A DNA stretch of 64,000 nucleotides from Motiliproteus sp965230735. Lineage in GTDB: Bacteria > Pseudomonadota > Gammaproteobacteria > Pseudomonadales > Balneatricaceae. The stretch's first letter is position 1. Each line of letters opens with the position of its first letter. Below are positions 26,269 to 33,820 of the stretch, piece by piece. The stretch covers positions 186,001 through 250,000 of the forward strand of contig NZ_OZ246016.1 in NCBI RefSeq assembly GCF_965230735.1, read 5' to 3'. The position numbers were made by a program, and so were the translations under genes. Under the pieces are notes generated by a model that saw only the letters and a list, made by a program, of their open reading frames with translations, searched no databases and was not told where the DNA came from.

Positions 26269-26294
26269 TTAGCTAACAATCCTTACTTCAGGCC

Positions 26295-28934
26295 TCAGGC
26301 CTGCTGTTCTATCCAACCCTTGACCGATTCCAGCGCCGCGGGCAGCGCCGCCACATCGGAACCACCGCCCTGAGCCATATCGGGACGACCACCGCCCTTG
26401 CCGCCCAATTGAGGCGCCACATGCTTGATCAGATCGCCGGCCTTAAAGCGAGCGGTCAGATCCTTGGTTACCCCGGCGACCAGGCTGATCTTGTCGCCCT
26501 CGACCGCGGCCAGTAACAACACCGCAGAGCCGAGTTTATTCTTGAGCTGATCCAGCGTGTCACGCAGTGACTTGGGGTCAACCCCGTCCAGCTTAGCGGC
26601 CAGCACCTTGACCCCGGCGATCTCAATTGCCTGGGATACCAGATCATTTCCGGCTGAGCTGGCCAGCTTCGCTTTCAGCTGTTCCAGCTCTTTCTCCAGC
26701 TGACGGTTGCGCTCAACCAACGAACCCACCTTCTCGGAGACCGCGTCACGGCTACCTTTAACCAAGCCGGCCACCTGCCCCAAGGTCGCCTCGGTATTGG
26801 CCATCCAATCGATCGCCGCCTGACCGGTGACCGCTTCAATCCGGCGGATACCAGCAGCGATACCGCCTTCAGCAGTAATCTTGAACAGACCGATATCACC
26901 GGTGCGTGTTACATGGGTGCCGCCACAAAGCTCCAGCGACACCAGTTCATCGTCCTGACCCATGCTGACGACGCGCACATCGTCGTCATACTTCTCACCA
27001 AACAGCGCCATGGCCCCCTTGGCTTTGGCGTCTTCGATCGCCATCACCTCAGTGATAACCGGAAGGTTGGCGCGAACCTGTTTGTTTACCCGCTGCTCCA
27101 GCGCCAGCAGCTCATCGCCGCGCAAACCTTCGAAGTGGGAGAAATCGAACCGCAGACGATCCGCATCCACCAGCGAGCCCTTCTGGGTCACATGCTCGCC
27201 GACGATATCGCGCAGCGCCGCGTGTAGCAGGTGAGTGGCGGAGTGGTTCAATGCCGTGGCCTGACGCTTCTCGGCATCCACAGCCAGGCTCAGTTCCACA
27301 TCGGCATTCAGCTCACCTTCCAGCACCTTACCGTGATGCACGAAAGCACCACCTTGCTTGGTGGTATCGAGAACCTGGAAACGAACGCCGTTGGCTTCGA
27401 CAATACCCTGGTCACCAACCTGGCCACCGGATTCGGCATAGAACGGTGTATTGGCAAACACCAGCGCACCCTCGTCTCCGGCACTCAGTGACGCCACTTC
27501 GGCACCATCGCGCAACAGGGTGACCGGCTGAGCCTGCCCCTGCAGTGAGTCATAGCCTTCGAAACAGCTGTCCACATCAAGACTCAGGGCGTCGTTGTAA
27601 TCAACCGCGAACTGACCGGCGGCACGGGCACGCTCGCGCTGCTCGTTCATGGCCGCGTCGAAACCTTCCATATCCAGGCTCAGCTCGCGCTCACGGGCGA
27701 TATCGGCGGTCAAATCGACCGGGAAACCGTAGGTGTCGTACAGTTTGAAGACCGTGGAACCCGGGATCTCGCTACCGGACAGTTCGTCGATATCCTGCTC
27801 CAGAATCCGCATGCCCTGCTCCAGCGTTTTGGCGAACTGCTGCTCCTCTTTGAGCAACACCTGCTCGACCTGCGCCTGCTTCTGCTTCAGTTCGGGATAG
27901 GCCTCGCCCATCTCCTTCACCAGCGCATCCACCAGGGTATGGAAGAACGGTCCGGTTGCACCCAGCTTGTTGCCGTGTCGAATGGCGCGGCGCATGATCC
28001 GGCGCAACACGTAGCCGCGTCCTTCGTTGGAGGGCAGCACACCATCGACCACCAGGAAGGCACAGGAGCGAATATGATCGGCCACAACCTGCAGTGACTT
28101 ACTCTCCAGATCCTGGGTCTGGGTAGCCTCAGCCACCGCCTTGATCAGATTCTGGAACAGATCGATTTCGTAGTTGCTGTGAACACCCTGCAACACCGCC
28201 GCAATCCGCTCCAGTCCCATGCCGGTATCGACCGACGGCTTCGGCAACGGCGCCATGCTGCCGTCGGCGGAGCGGACGAACTGCATGAAGACGATGTTCC
28301 AAATCTCAATAAAGCGATCACCATCCTCTTCCGGTGTTCCGGGAGGGCCACCCCAGATTTCGGGGCCGTGATCGTAGAAAATTTCGGTACAAGGGCCGCA
28401 CGGGCCGGTATCGCCCATGGCCCAGAAATTGTCGGAGTTGTAACGGCCACCTTTGTCACCGATTCGGATGATCCGCTCGGTCGGCACGCCGATCTCGTTG
28501 GCCCAAATATCGTAGGCCTCGTCGTCTTCCTGGTACACGGTCACCGACAGCTTATCGACCGGCAGCCCCATCCACGCATCGGAGGTCAGGAACTCCCAGG
28601 CAAATTGAATCGCTTCACGCTTGAAGTAGTCACCAAAACTGAAATTACCCAGCATCTCGAAGAAGGTGTGGTGACGGGCGGTGTAACCGACGTTTTCCAG
28701 GTCGTTGTGCTTACCACCGGCACGCACACAACGCTGGGACGTGGTCGCACGCGTGTAATTACGCTTATCGGTGCCCAGGAACACATCCTTGAACTGCACC
28801 ATGCCGGCATTGGTAAACAACAGCGTCGGATCATTGCCGGGCACCAGCGGGCTGCTGGCGATGACGCTGTGCTGTTGCTGTTCAAAGTAATCCAGGAACG
28901 CTTGGCGAATCTGGGCACTGTTCATTTGCTTCAT
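26295..28934 (-). CDS. alaS: Alanine--tRNA ligase
   Basis: Charges tRNA-Ala and edits mischarged Ser/Gly. The class II catalytic core has FTNAGMVQFKDVFLG and TSQRCVRAGGKHNDLENVG. The editing domain has the zinc-binding HSATHLLHAAL and CGGTHVTRTGDIG elements, and the C-terminal domain ends with the GGKGGGRPDMAQGGG motif. Length 879 is typical. The start is placed at ATG 28934; a GTG two codons upstream (28940) and an ATG three codons downstream are alternatives. A -10-like TATACT lies at 29050-29055 on the minus strand, about 115 nt upstream; no good -35 box was seen. Confidence 0.97.
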   Translation of the reverse strand: MKQMNSAQIRQAFLDYFEQQQHSVIASSPLVPGNDPTLLFTNAGMVQFKDVFLGTDKRNYTRATTSQRCVRAGGKHNDLENVGYTARHHTFFEMLGNFSFGDYFKREAIQFAWEFLTSDAWMGLPVDKLSVTVYQEDDEAYDIWANEIGVPTERIIRIGDKGGRYNSDNFWAMGDTGPCGPCTEIFYDHGPEIWGGPPGTPEEDGDRFIEIWNIVFMQFVRSADGSMAPLPKPSVDTGMGLERIAAVLQGVHSNYEIDLFQNLIKAVAEATQTQDLESKSLQVVADHIRSCAFLVVDGVLPSNEGRGYVLRRIMRRAIRHGNKLGATGPFFHTLVDALVKEMGEAYPELKQKQAQVEQVLLKEEQQFAKTLEQGMRILEQDIDELSGSEIPGSTVFKLYDTYGFPVDLTADIARERELSLDMEGFDAAMNEQRERARAAGQFAVDYNDALSLDVDSCFEGYDSLQGQAQPVTLLRDGAEVASLSAGDEGALVFANTPFYAESGGQVGDQGIVEANGVRFQVLDTTKQGGAFVHHGKVLEGELNADVELSLAVDAEKRQATALNHSATHLLHAALRDIVGEHVTQKGSLVDADRLRFDFSHFEGLRGDELLALEQRVNKQVRANLPVITEVMAIEDAKAKGAMALFGEKYDDDVRVVSMGQDDELVSLELCGGTHVTRTGDIGLFKITAEGGIAAGIRRIEAVTGQAAIDWMANTEATLGQVAGLVKGSRDAVSEKVGSLVERNRQLEKELEQLKAKLASSAGNDLVSQAIEIAGVKVLAAKLDGVDPKSLRDTLDQLKNKLGSAVLLLAAVEGDKISLVAGVTKDLTARFKAGDLIKHVAPQLGGKGGGRPDMAQGGGSDVAALPAALESVKGWIEQQA

Positions 28935-29175
28935 AGACACTCAACCAACGTGAGTCGCACATCCATCGCAATTTCTATCGGTAATCGATCTAAAAACCGA
29001 AAAAAATACGGATTAGGGCGCAAACTCTGCAGACATAAAATGGGGGCATAGTATACATGGGGGTCTGCGGGCCGAAAACAACCGGAGTCGCAAATTGGCT
29101 GCTTTTTCGCCGATCTTTCACCGATCTTTGGTCGAAATTCTTCGGCACAACCAACAATTCAATCCGAAGGGTCTA

Positions 29176-29643
29176 TTACTCGGCGCCGGATTCGATCGCG
29201 TAGCGGGCCTGCTCCTGACTAAAGCCACGATAGAGCAGAAAACGAAGCTGCTTGGCCCACTGCTTTTGATCCTGGGGCGGCTGCTCTCCGAACCGTCGTT
29301 GCCGGACGCCACGGGCCAACTCGAACCAGTCCTGTTCACAGGCCTCCAACTGCCCGCGAGTGAGCTCTTCATCAATGCCCCGCTGGCGCAGCTCCTGAAC
29401 AATCCGCACCTCTCCCTGACCCCGACCGATTCGCGAACGGATAAAGCTTTCGCAGAATCGTTGATCACTCTGCAGCCCTTGCTGCTGCAACTGATCCAGC
29501 AGCTGCTCCAACAAAGTGCTGTCGACATCGGCACCGGCCAGCTTCCGGCGCAGTTCCAAACGGCTATACTCTCTGCGGGACAAGAGCCCGTAGGCGCTTT
29601 GTCGAAGCTGCTGCATCAGCTGTTGTTGCTCGTCATCGCTCAC
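29176..29643 (-). CDS. recX: RecA regulatory protein RecX
   Basis: RecX binds RecA filaments and limits RecA activity. The 155-residue helical protein shows the family repeats (AYGLLSRREYSRLELRRKL; then RFCESFIRSRIGRGQGEVRI, VQELRQRGI; then LLYRGFSQEQARYAIE). It is normally next to recA; here avtA (opposite strand) and pssA lie between them. It is probably expressed on its own or weakly. Confidence 0.93.
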   Translation of the reverse strand: MSDDEQQQLMQQLRQSAYGLLSRREYSRLELRRKLAGADVDSTLLEQLLDQLQQQGLQSDQRFCESFIRSRIGRGQGEVRIVQELRQRGIDEELTRGQLEACEQDWFELARGVRQRRFGEQPPQDQKQWAKQLRFLLYRGFSQEQARYAIESGAE

Positions 29644-29753
29644 GGTCCTGCAGGCCTCTTCTCAGTGGGTCCAGATTTTGATCTCGTAGGTCGGCATCGC
29701 TAGAATAGCCGCCTTCATTTTTCAGGGACAGTCCCGGCGACAGGATTAGCAGC

Positions 29754-31010
29754 ATGAAACTCTCCGCATTCGGCACCAAGTTCACCACCGAGTCAGGCAT
29801 CCTCAGCCTGATGGACGATCTGGGCAACGCCCTGGCCGGTGACAAGGAGATGATCATGATGGGCGGGGGCAATCCCAGCCATATTCCTGAAGTTCAGCAG
29901 CTGATGCGCGAGCGCACCCTGCGCATTTTGGATAATCCGAAAGAGTTTCAGCACCTGATCGGCGTCTACGATCCGCCCCAGGGCGAGGTGGAGTTCCTCG
30001 ACAACCTGGCACGGTTACTCAAACGCGAGCTGGGCTGGGACGTCACGGCCCGCAACATCGCTCTGAGCAACGGCAGCCAGTCCGGCTTTTTCATGCTGTT
30101 TAACATGTTCGCCGGCGAGTATGACGACGGCTCGATGAAGCAGATCCAGTTGCCGCTGGCGCCCGAGTACATCGGCTATGCCGATGCCGGATTAAGCCGT
30201 GACTTCTTTAAAGCGGGGCATCCGAAAATCGACTTGCTGGGCGATCACCTGTTCAAGTACCGGGTCGATTTCAGCGAGATCGAAATCGACGAGGGTACCG
30301 GCGCCATCTGCGTTTCGCGCCCCACCAATCCGACCGGCAACGTGCTGACCGACGACGAGATGCAACAGCTCGACGCCCTGGCTAAGCAACATCAGATTCC
30401 GCTGATGATCGATGGTGCCTACGGCACACCGTTCCCGAATCTGATCTTTACCGATGCCAAACCGCTGTGGAACGAAAACGTGATCGCCTGCATGAGCCTG
30501 TCCAAACTTGGCCTGCCCTCGGCGAGAACCGGCATCATCGTGGCCAACGAGGAAGTTATTCGGGCTGTCAGCGGGGTCAACGCGATCATGAATCTGTCGA
30601 CCGGCAGCTTCGGCCCGGTAATGACCCAGGAGATGGTCCGCACCGGCGAGATCATCAAGATCAGCAACAAGCTGGTCAAACCCTACTATCAGGAACGCTC
30701 ACAGCTGGCAGTCAAAGAGTTCAAGCAGGCTCTCGGCGATCTGCCCTACTACATCCATAAACCGGAAGGCGCGATGTTCCTGTGGCTCTGGTTCAAGGAC
30801 CTGCCGATCTCCAGCCTGGAACTGTACCAGCGTCTCAAAGCCAGGGGCGTTCTGGTGGTATCAGGCCACTATTTCTTCCCCGGCATTCCGGACGAGTGGC
30901 AACACAAGCACGAGTGCATCCGTGTCACCTACAGCCAGGAGGCGGACAAGGTCAAACGCGGGATTGAGATTATCGGAGAAGAGGTCGCCAAGGCCTACGC
31001 TCAGGGCTAA
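29754..31010 (+). CDS. avtA: Valine--pyruvate aminotransferase
   Basis: A fold-type I PLP aminotransferase of 418 residues that interconverts valine and pyruvate with 2-oxoisovalerate and alanine. The PLP lysine is K251 in CMSLSKLGLPSARTG. SRPTNPTGNVLTDDEM and MIDGAYGTPFP supply the Asn/Asp/Tyr cofactor contacts. The N-terminal KFTTESGILSLMDDLG and MGGGNPSHIPEVQQ are distinctive for AvtA. It is the only rightward gene between alaS and pncC and ends at an intrinsic terminator. Confidence 0.93.
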   Translation: MKLSAFGTKFTTESGILSLMDDLGNALAGDKEMIMMGGGNPSHIPEVQQLMRERTLRILDNPKEFQHLIGVYDPPQGEVEFLDNLARLLKRELGWDVTARNIALSNGSQSGFFMLFNMFAGEYDDGSMKQIQLPLAPEYIGYADAGLSRDFFKAGHPKIDLLGDHLFKYRVDFSEIEIDEGTGAICVSRPTNPTGNVLTDDEMQQLDALAKQHQIPLMIDGAYGTPFPNLIFTDAKPLWNENVIACMSLSKLGLPSARTGIIVANEEVIRAVSGVNAIMNLSTGSFGPVMTQEMVRTGEIIKISNKLVKPYYQERSQLAVKEFKQALGDLPYYIHKPEGAMFLWLWFKDLPISSLELYQRLKARGVLVVSGHYFFPGIPDEWQHKHECIRVTYSQEADKVKRGIEIIGEEVAKAYAQG

Positions 31011-31040
31011 GCAACCGCCGACAGGGCAGGATCATTCAGC

Positions 31041-31070
31041 AACGCCGGATCAATACGATCCGGCGTTTTT
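31041..31070 (+). terminator. Terminator of avtA
   Basis: AACGCCGGATC / GATCCGGCGTT is an 11-bp perfect stem with a short loop (AATAC), followed by TTT and GTTGTTT. It lies 31 nt past the avtA stop, between convergent avtA and pssA. Confidence 0.85.
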
Positions 31071-31089
31071 GTTGTTTAGCTGGCAAATG

Positions 31090-31872
31090 TTAGCGAGCGC
31101 TTTTCTTGCGGTAGCGAAGCACTGCCTGAACCGGCCCTGAGCAGCCATAGACCACAAAGATCAGCCATAGCAGGGTTGCCGGGTCGATGGAGATCACGGC
31201 AATCAGCATCACCACCCCCAGCAGCACCACAAAGGGAACCTTGCCCTTCAGGTCCACCTCTTTGAAAGAGTGGTAGTGGAAGTTGCTGACCATCAAGATA
31301 CCGGACAACGCCACGATCAGCGAGATCACCAGCGCATAGCTGTCTGCACTGATCTCGAACTGGGTACCGACCCACACCATGCCGGCGACTATCGCAGCGG
31401 CCGCAGGACTCGGCAAGCCGATAAAGAAGCGCTTATCGACGCTGCCGATCTGAGTATTGAAACGAGCCAGTCGCAAGGCTGCGCCGGCAACATAGATAAA
31501 CGCCGCAAACCAGCCGATCTTGCCGACCGAGTGCAGCGCCCAAGAAAACGCCACCAACGCCGGCGCCACCCCGAACGAGACCATATCCGCCAGACTGTCA
31601 TACTGAGCACCGAATTCGCTCTGGGTATTGGTCATCCGAGCGACCCGACCATCCAGGCCATCGAGCACCATGGCGACAAAGATCGCGATCGCAGCCTTTT
31701 CGAAGCTACCGTTCATCGCGGCAATGACGGCAAAGAAGCCGGAGAACAGCGCGGCCGAGGTAAACAGGTTGGGCAGCAGGTAGATCCCGCGACTCCTTGC
31801 CTTCGGCTTTGACGGTTTAACCGTGTCCGCCGGTTCAGGCTTTTCGACGGGGGGCTGTTGCTGCTCAGACAT
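31090..31872 (-). CDS. pssA: CDP-diacylglycerol--serine O-phosphatidyltransferase
   Basis: A membrane CDP-alcohol phosphatidyltransferase making phosphatidylserine, the precursor of phosphatidylethanolamine. The full motif DxxDGxxAR-x8-GxxxDxxxD is present: D71, D74, G75, A78-R79, G88, D92, D96. About six to eight hydrophobic segments follow a 28-residue Pro/Lys-rich cytosolic head. This is the type II (Bacillus/Pseudomonas-like) integral enzyme, not the peripheral E. coli type. It is leftward, downstream of recA but separated by a terminator. Confidence 0.93.
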   Translation of the reverse strand: MSEQQQPPVEKPEPADTVKPSKPKARSRGIYLLPNLFTSAALFSGFFAVIAAMNGSFEKAAIAIFVAMVLDGLDGRVARMTNTQSEFGAQYDSLADMVSFGVAPALVAFSWALHSVGKIGWFAAFIYVAGAALRLARFNTQIGSVDKRFFIGLPSPAAAAIVAGMVWVGTQFEISADSYALVISLIVALSGILMVSNFHYHSFKEVDLKGKVPFVVLLGVVMLIAVISIDPATLLWLIFVVYGCSGPVQAVLRYRKKSAR

Positions 31873-31981
31873 GGGCGCTTAGACCTTCGTTCACCACTAA
31901 AAAAGTGGCGCTATGATAAAACGATTGCCCCGCAGTCGCCAGCTTCGCCCAATCGCACCCCGTTGATAAGCTGTATCCCAA

Positions 31982-32010
31982 AATAAAAAAGCGACCCGAA
32001 GGTCGCTTTT
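31982..32010 (-). terminator. Terminator of recA
   Basis: GCGACC-CGAA-GGTCGC hairpin. The minus strand continues into a T-rich tract (complement of AAATAAAAAA). It lies 19 nt after the recA stop. Confidence 0.85.
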
Positions 32011-32028
32011 CGATTCCAAACCGGTGGA

Positions 32029-33069
32029 TCAGAATTCCAGCTCGCCGGCAGTTTCCTGCTCGTTCTTCTGCTGCGATTCCGGAATATTCAGCAGCTGGGC
32101 GCGGATCTGATCTTCGATCTCCTTGGCCACCTCCGGATTCTCCTCCAGGTATTTAGAAGCATTGGCCTTACCCTGGCCGATCTTGCTGCCCTTGTAGGCG
32201 TACCAAGCACCGGACTTATCAACCAGCCCCTGCTTAACCCCCAGATCGATCACCTCACCCATATGGTAGATACCCTTACCATACATGATCTGGAACTCGG
32301 CCTGTTTAAACGGCGGCGATACCTTGTTCTTAACCACCTTGACCCGGGTTTCGTTACCGATCACCTCATCTTTATCTTTCACTGCACCGGTGCGGCGGAT
32401 ATCCAGACGGACCGAGGAGTAGAACTTCAGCGCGTTACCACCAGTGGTGGTTTCCGGTGAACCGAACATCACCCCGATCTTCATCCGGATCTGGTTGATG
32501 AAGATCACCAGGCAGTTGGCGTTTTTGACGTTACCAGTGATCTTACGCAGCGCCTGACTCATCAAACGCGCCTGCAGGCCGACGTGGGAGTCACCCATCT
32601 CGCCTTCGATCTCCGCCCGCGGTACCAGCGCTGCTACCGAGTCAACCACCAGCACATCAACCGAGTTGGAGCGCACCAGCATATCGGTGATCTCCAGCGC
32701 CTGCTCACCGGTATCGGGCTGCGACACCAGCAGGTCTTCGATATCGACACCCAGCTTCTCGGCGTAGATCGGATCCAGCGCATGCTCGGCATCGACGAAG
32801 GCACAGGTTTTACCCAGCTTCTGCGCTTCGGCAATCACCTGCAAAGTCAGGGTCGTTTTACCAGATGACTCGGGACCGTAGATCTCTACGATCCGGCCGA
32901 AGGGCAGACCACCAATACCCAGCGCGATATCCAGGCCAAGCGAACCGGTCGACACCGACGGAATGACTTCGCGGGGCTGATCCCCCATGCGCATGACCGC
33001 GCCCTTACCGAATTGACGCTCGATTTGAGCCAGCGCTGCCGATAGCGCCTTCTTTTTGTTGTCATCCAT
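32029..33069 (-). CDS. recA: Recombinase RecA
   Basis: DNA-strand-exchange ATPase and co-protease for LexA. Walker A is GPESSGKTT (65-73); the L1/L2 loop regions (EIEGEMGDSHVGLQARLMSQ and FINQIRMKIGVMFGSPETTTG, each within the 20-residue quoting limit only in part) are canonical. Length 346 is usual, with an acidic C-terminus ending GELEF. Two LexA boxes lie upstream and a terminator downstream. Confidence 0.98.
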   Translation of the reverse strand: MDDNKKKALSAALAQIERQFGKGAVMRMGDQPREVIPSVSTGSLGLDIALGIGGLPFGRIVEIYGPESSGKTTLTLQVIAEAQKLGKTCAFVDAEHALDPIYAEKLGVDIEDLLVSQPDTGEQALEITDMLVRSNSVDVLVVDSVAALVPRAEIEGEMGDSHVGLQARLMSQALRKITGNVKNANCLVIFINQIRMKIGVMFGSPETTTGGNALKFYSSVRLDIRRTGAVKDKDEVIGNETRVKVVKNKVSPPFKQAEFQIMYGKGIYHMGEVIDLGVKQGLVDKSGAWYAYKGSKIGQGKANASKYLEENPEVAKEIEDQIRAQLLNIPESQQKNEQETAGELEF

Positions 33070-33117
33070 CAGGGTACCCTTTGATTTTGTGGCCAGGCCA
33101 ACTAGGACTCAAAATAA

Positions 33118-33133
33118 CTGTTTTTTCATACAG
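33118..33133 (-). promoter_or_regulatory. LexA box 1 (recA-proximal)
   Basis: CTGTTTTTTCATACAG matches the gammaproteobacterial SOS box CTGT-N8-ACAG exactly. It lies 48 nt upstream of the recA start codon. Confidence 0.85.
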
Positions 33134-33141
33134 CAAAACAA

Positions 33142-33157
33142 CTGTATATCTGAACAG
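33142..33157 (-). promoter_or_regulatory. LexA box 2 (recA-distal)
   Basis: CTGTATATCTGAACAG also matches CTGT-N8-ACAG, 8 nt from box 1, so the two sites are about 24 nt apart centre to centre. A candidate promoter (TTGTGA, 16-nt spacer, TATACA on the minus strand) overlaps this box. Confidence 0.85.
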
Positions 33158-33200
33158 TATTATTTCACAAGATTTTCTAAACGCAAGCGCTCAATGCAGA

Positions 33201-33680
33201 TTAGTTTTGCGCCATCCGCAACATGCCCGAAATTGCAGCAACAACCGCTTGATCTCTAACGGTTTGCCGATCGCCATTAAAGCAATGACAGAGGCTTTTC
33301 AGATCACCCTCGGTACTGGCCCAGGCAAACCAGACCGTTCCCACCGGCTTATCCGGGGTTCCACCGCCAGGGCCAGCGATACCACTGATAGCAACGCTGA
33401 GCTGCGCATCGCTGTGCTGCAGCGCCCCCTCGGCCATCGCTTCGACGCACTCCTGACTCACCGCACCCGGACCGATAAACACCGCCTCGGGCACCCCCAG
33501 AAGACGTTGTTTCATCGCATTGGAGTAGGTGACGAATCCCCCTTCCAACCAGCCGGAGCTGCCCGCCAGCGTGGTCAACTGGTGCGCTACACCACCGCCG
33601 GTACAGGACTCCGCGGTGACCGCCCGCCAACCCTTAGCCAACAAAGCCTGGGCCAACGCTTCCACCTGAAGATCGATCAT
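33201..33680 (-). CDS. pncC: NMN amidohydrolase (CinA C-terminal family)
   Basis: A 159-residue CinA-C domain protein that deamidates nicotinamide mononucleotide in NAD recycling. Motifs TAESCTGGGVA and GIAGPGGGTPDKPVGTVWFA are intact. The start at 33680 (MIDLQVEALAQ) has a good ribosome site (GGAAGGAG); the upstream open reading frame lacks family similarity and is ignored. The pncC-recA pairing is common; it is divergent from mutS. Confidence 0.95.
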   Translation of the reverse strand: MIDLQVEALAQALLAKGWRAVTAESCTGGGVAHQLTTLAGSSGWLEGGFVTYSNAMKQRLLGVPEAVFIGPGAVSQECVEAMAEGALQHSDAQLSVAISGIAGPGGGTPDKPVGTVWFAWASTEGDLKSLCHCFNGDRQTVRDQAVVAAISGMLRMAQN

Positions 33681-33820
33681 CGTTGCTACTCCTTCCACAC
33701 GTCCAACGGTCAATTTTGCGCTTCGAAATATCGCACAACATACCGTAGAATGACCAGCTTTCGCCGCCCCGGCGCCCAACCCTATCGCCCACACCCAACA
33801 AGCCATAGAACAGCACAGAC

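Noticed and set aside
33681..33806. Extended N-terminus of pncC
   Set aside because: The in-frame extension has no family similarity and a strong ribosome site lies before the shorter start.
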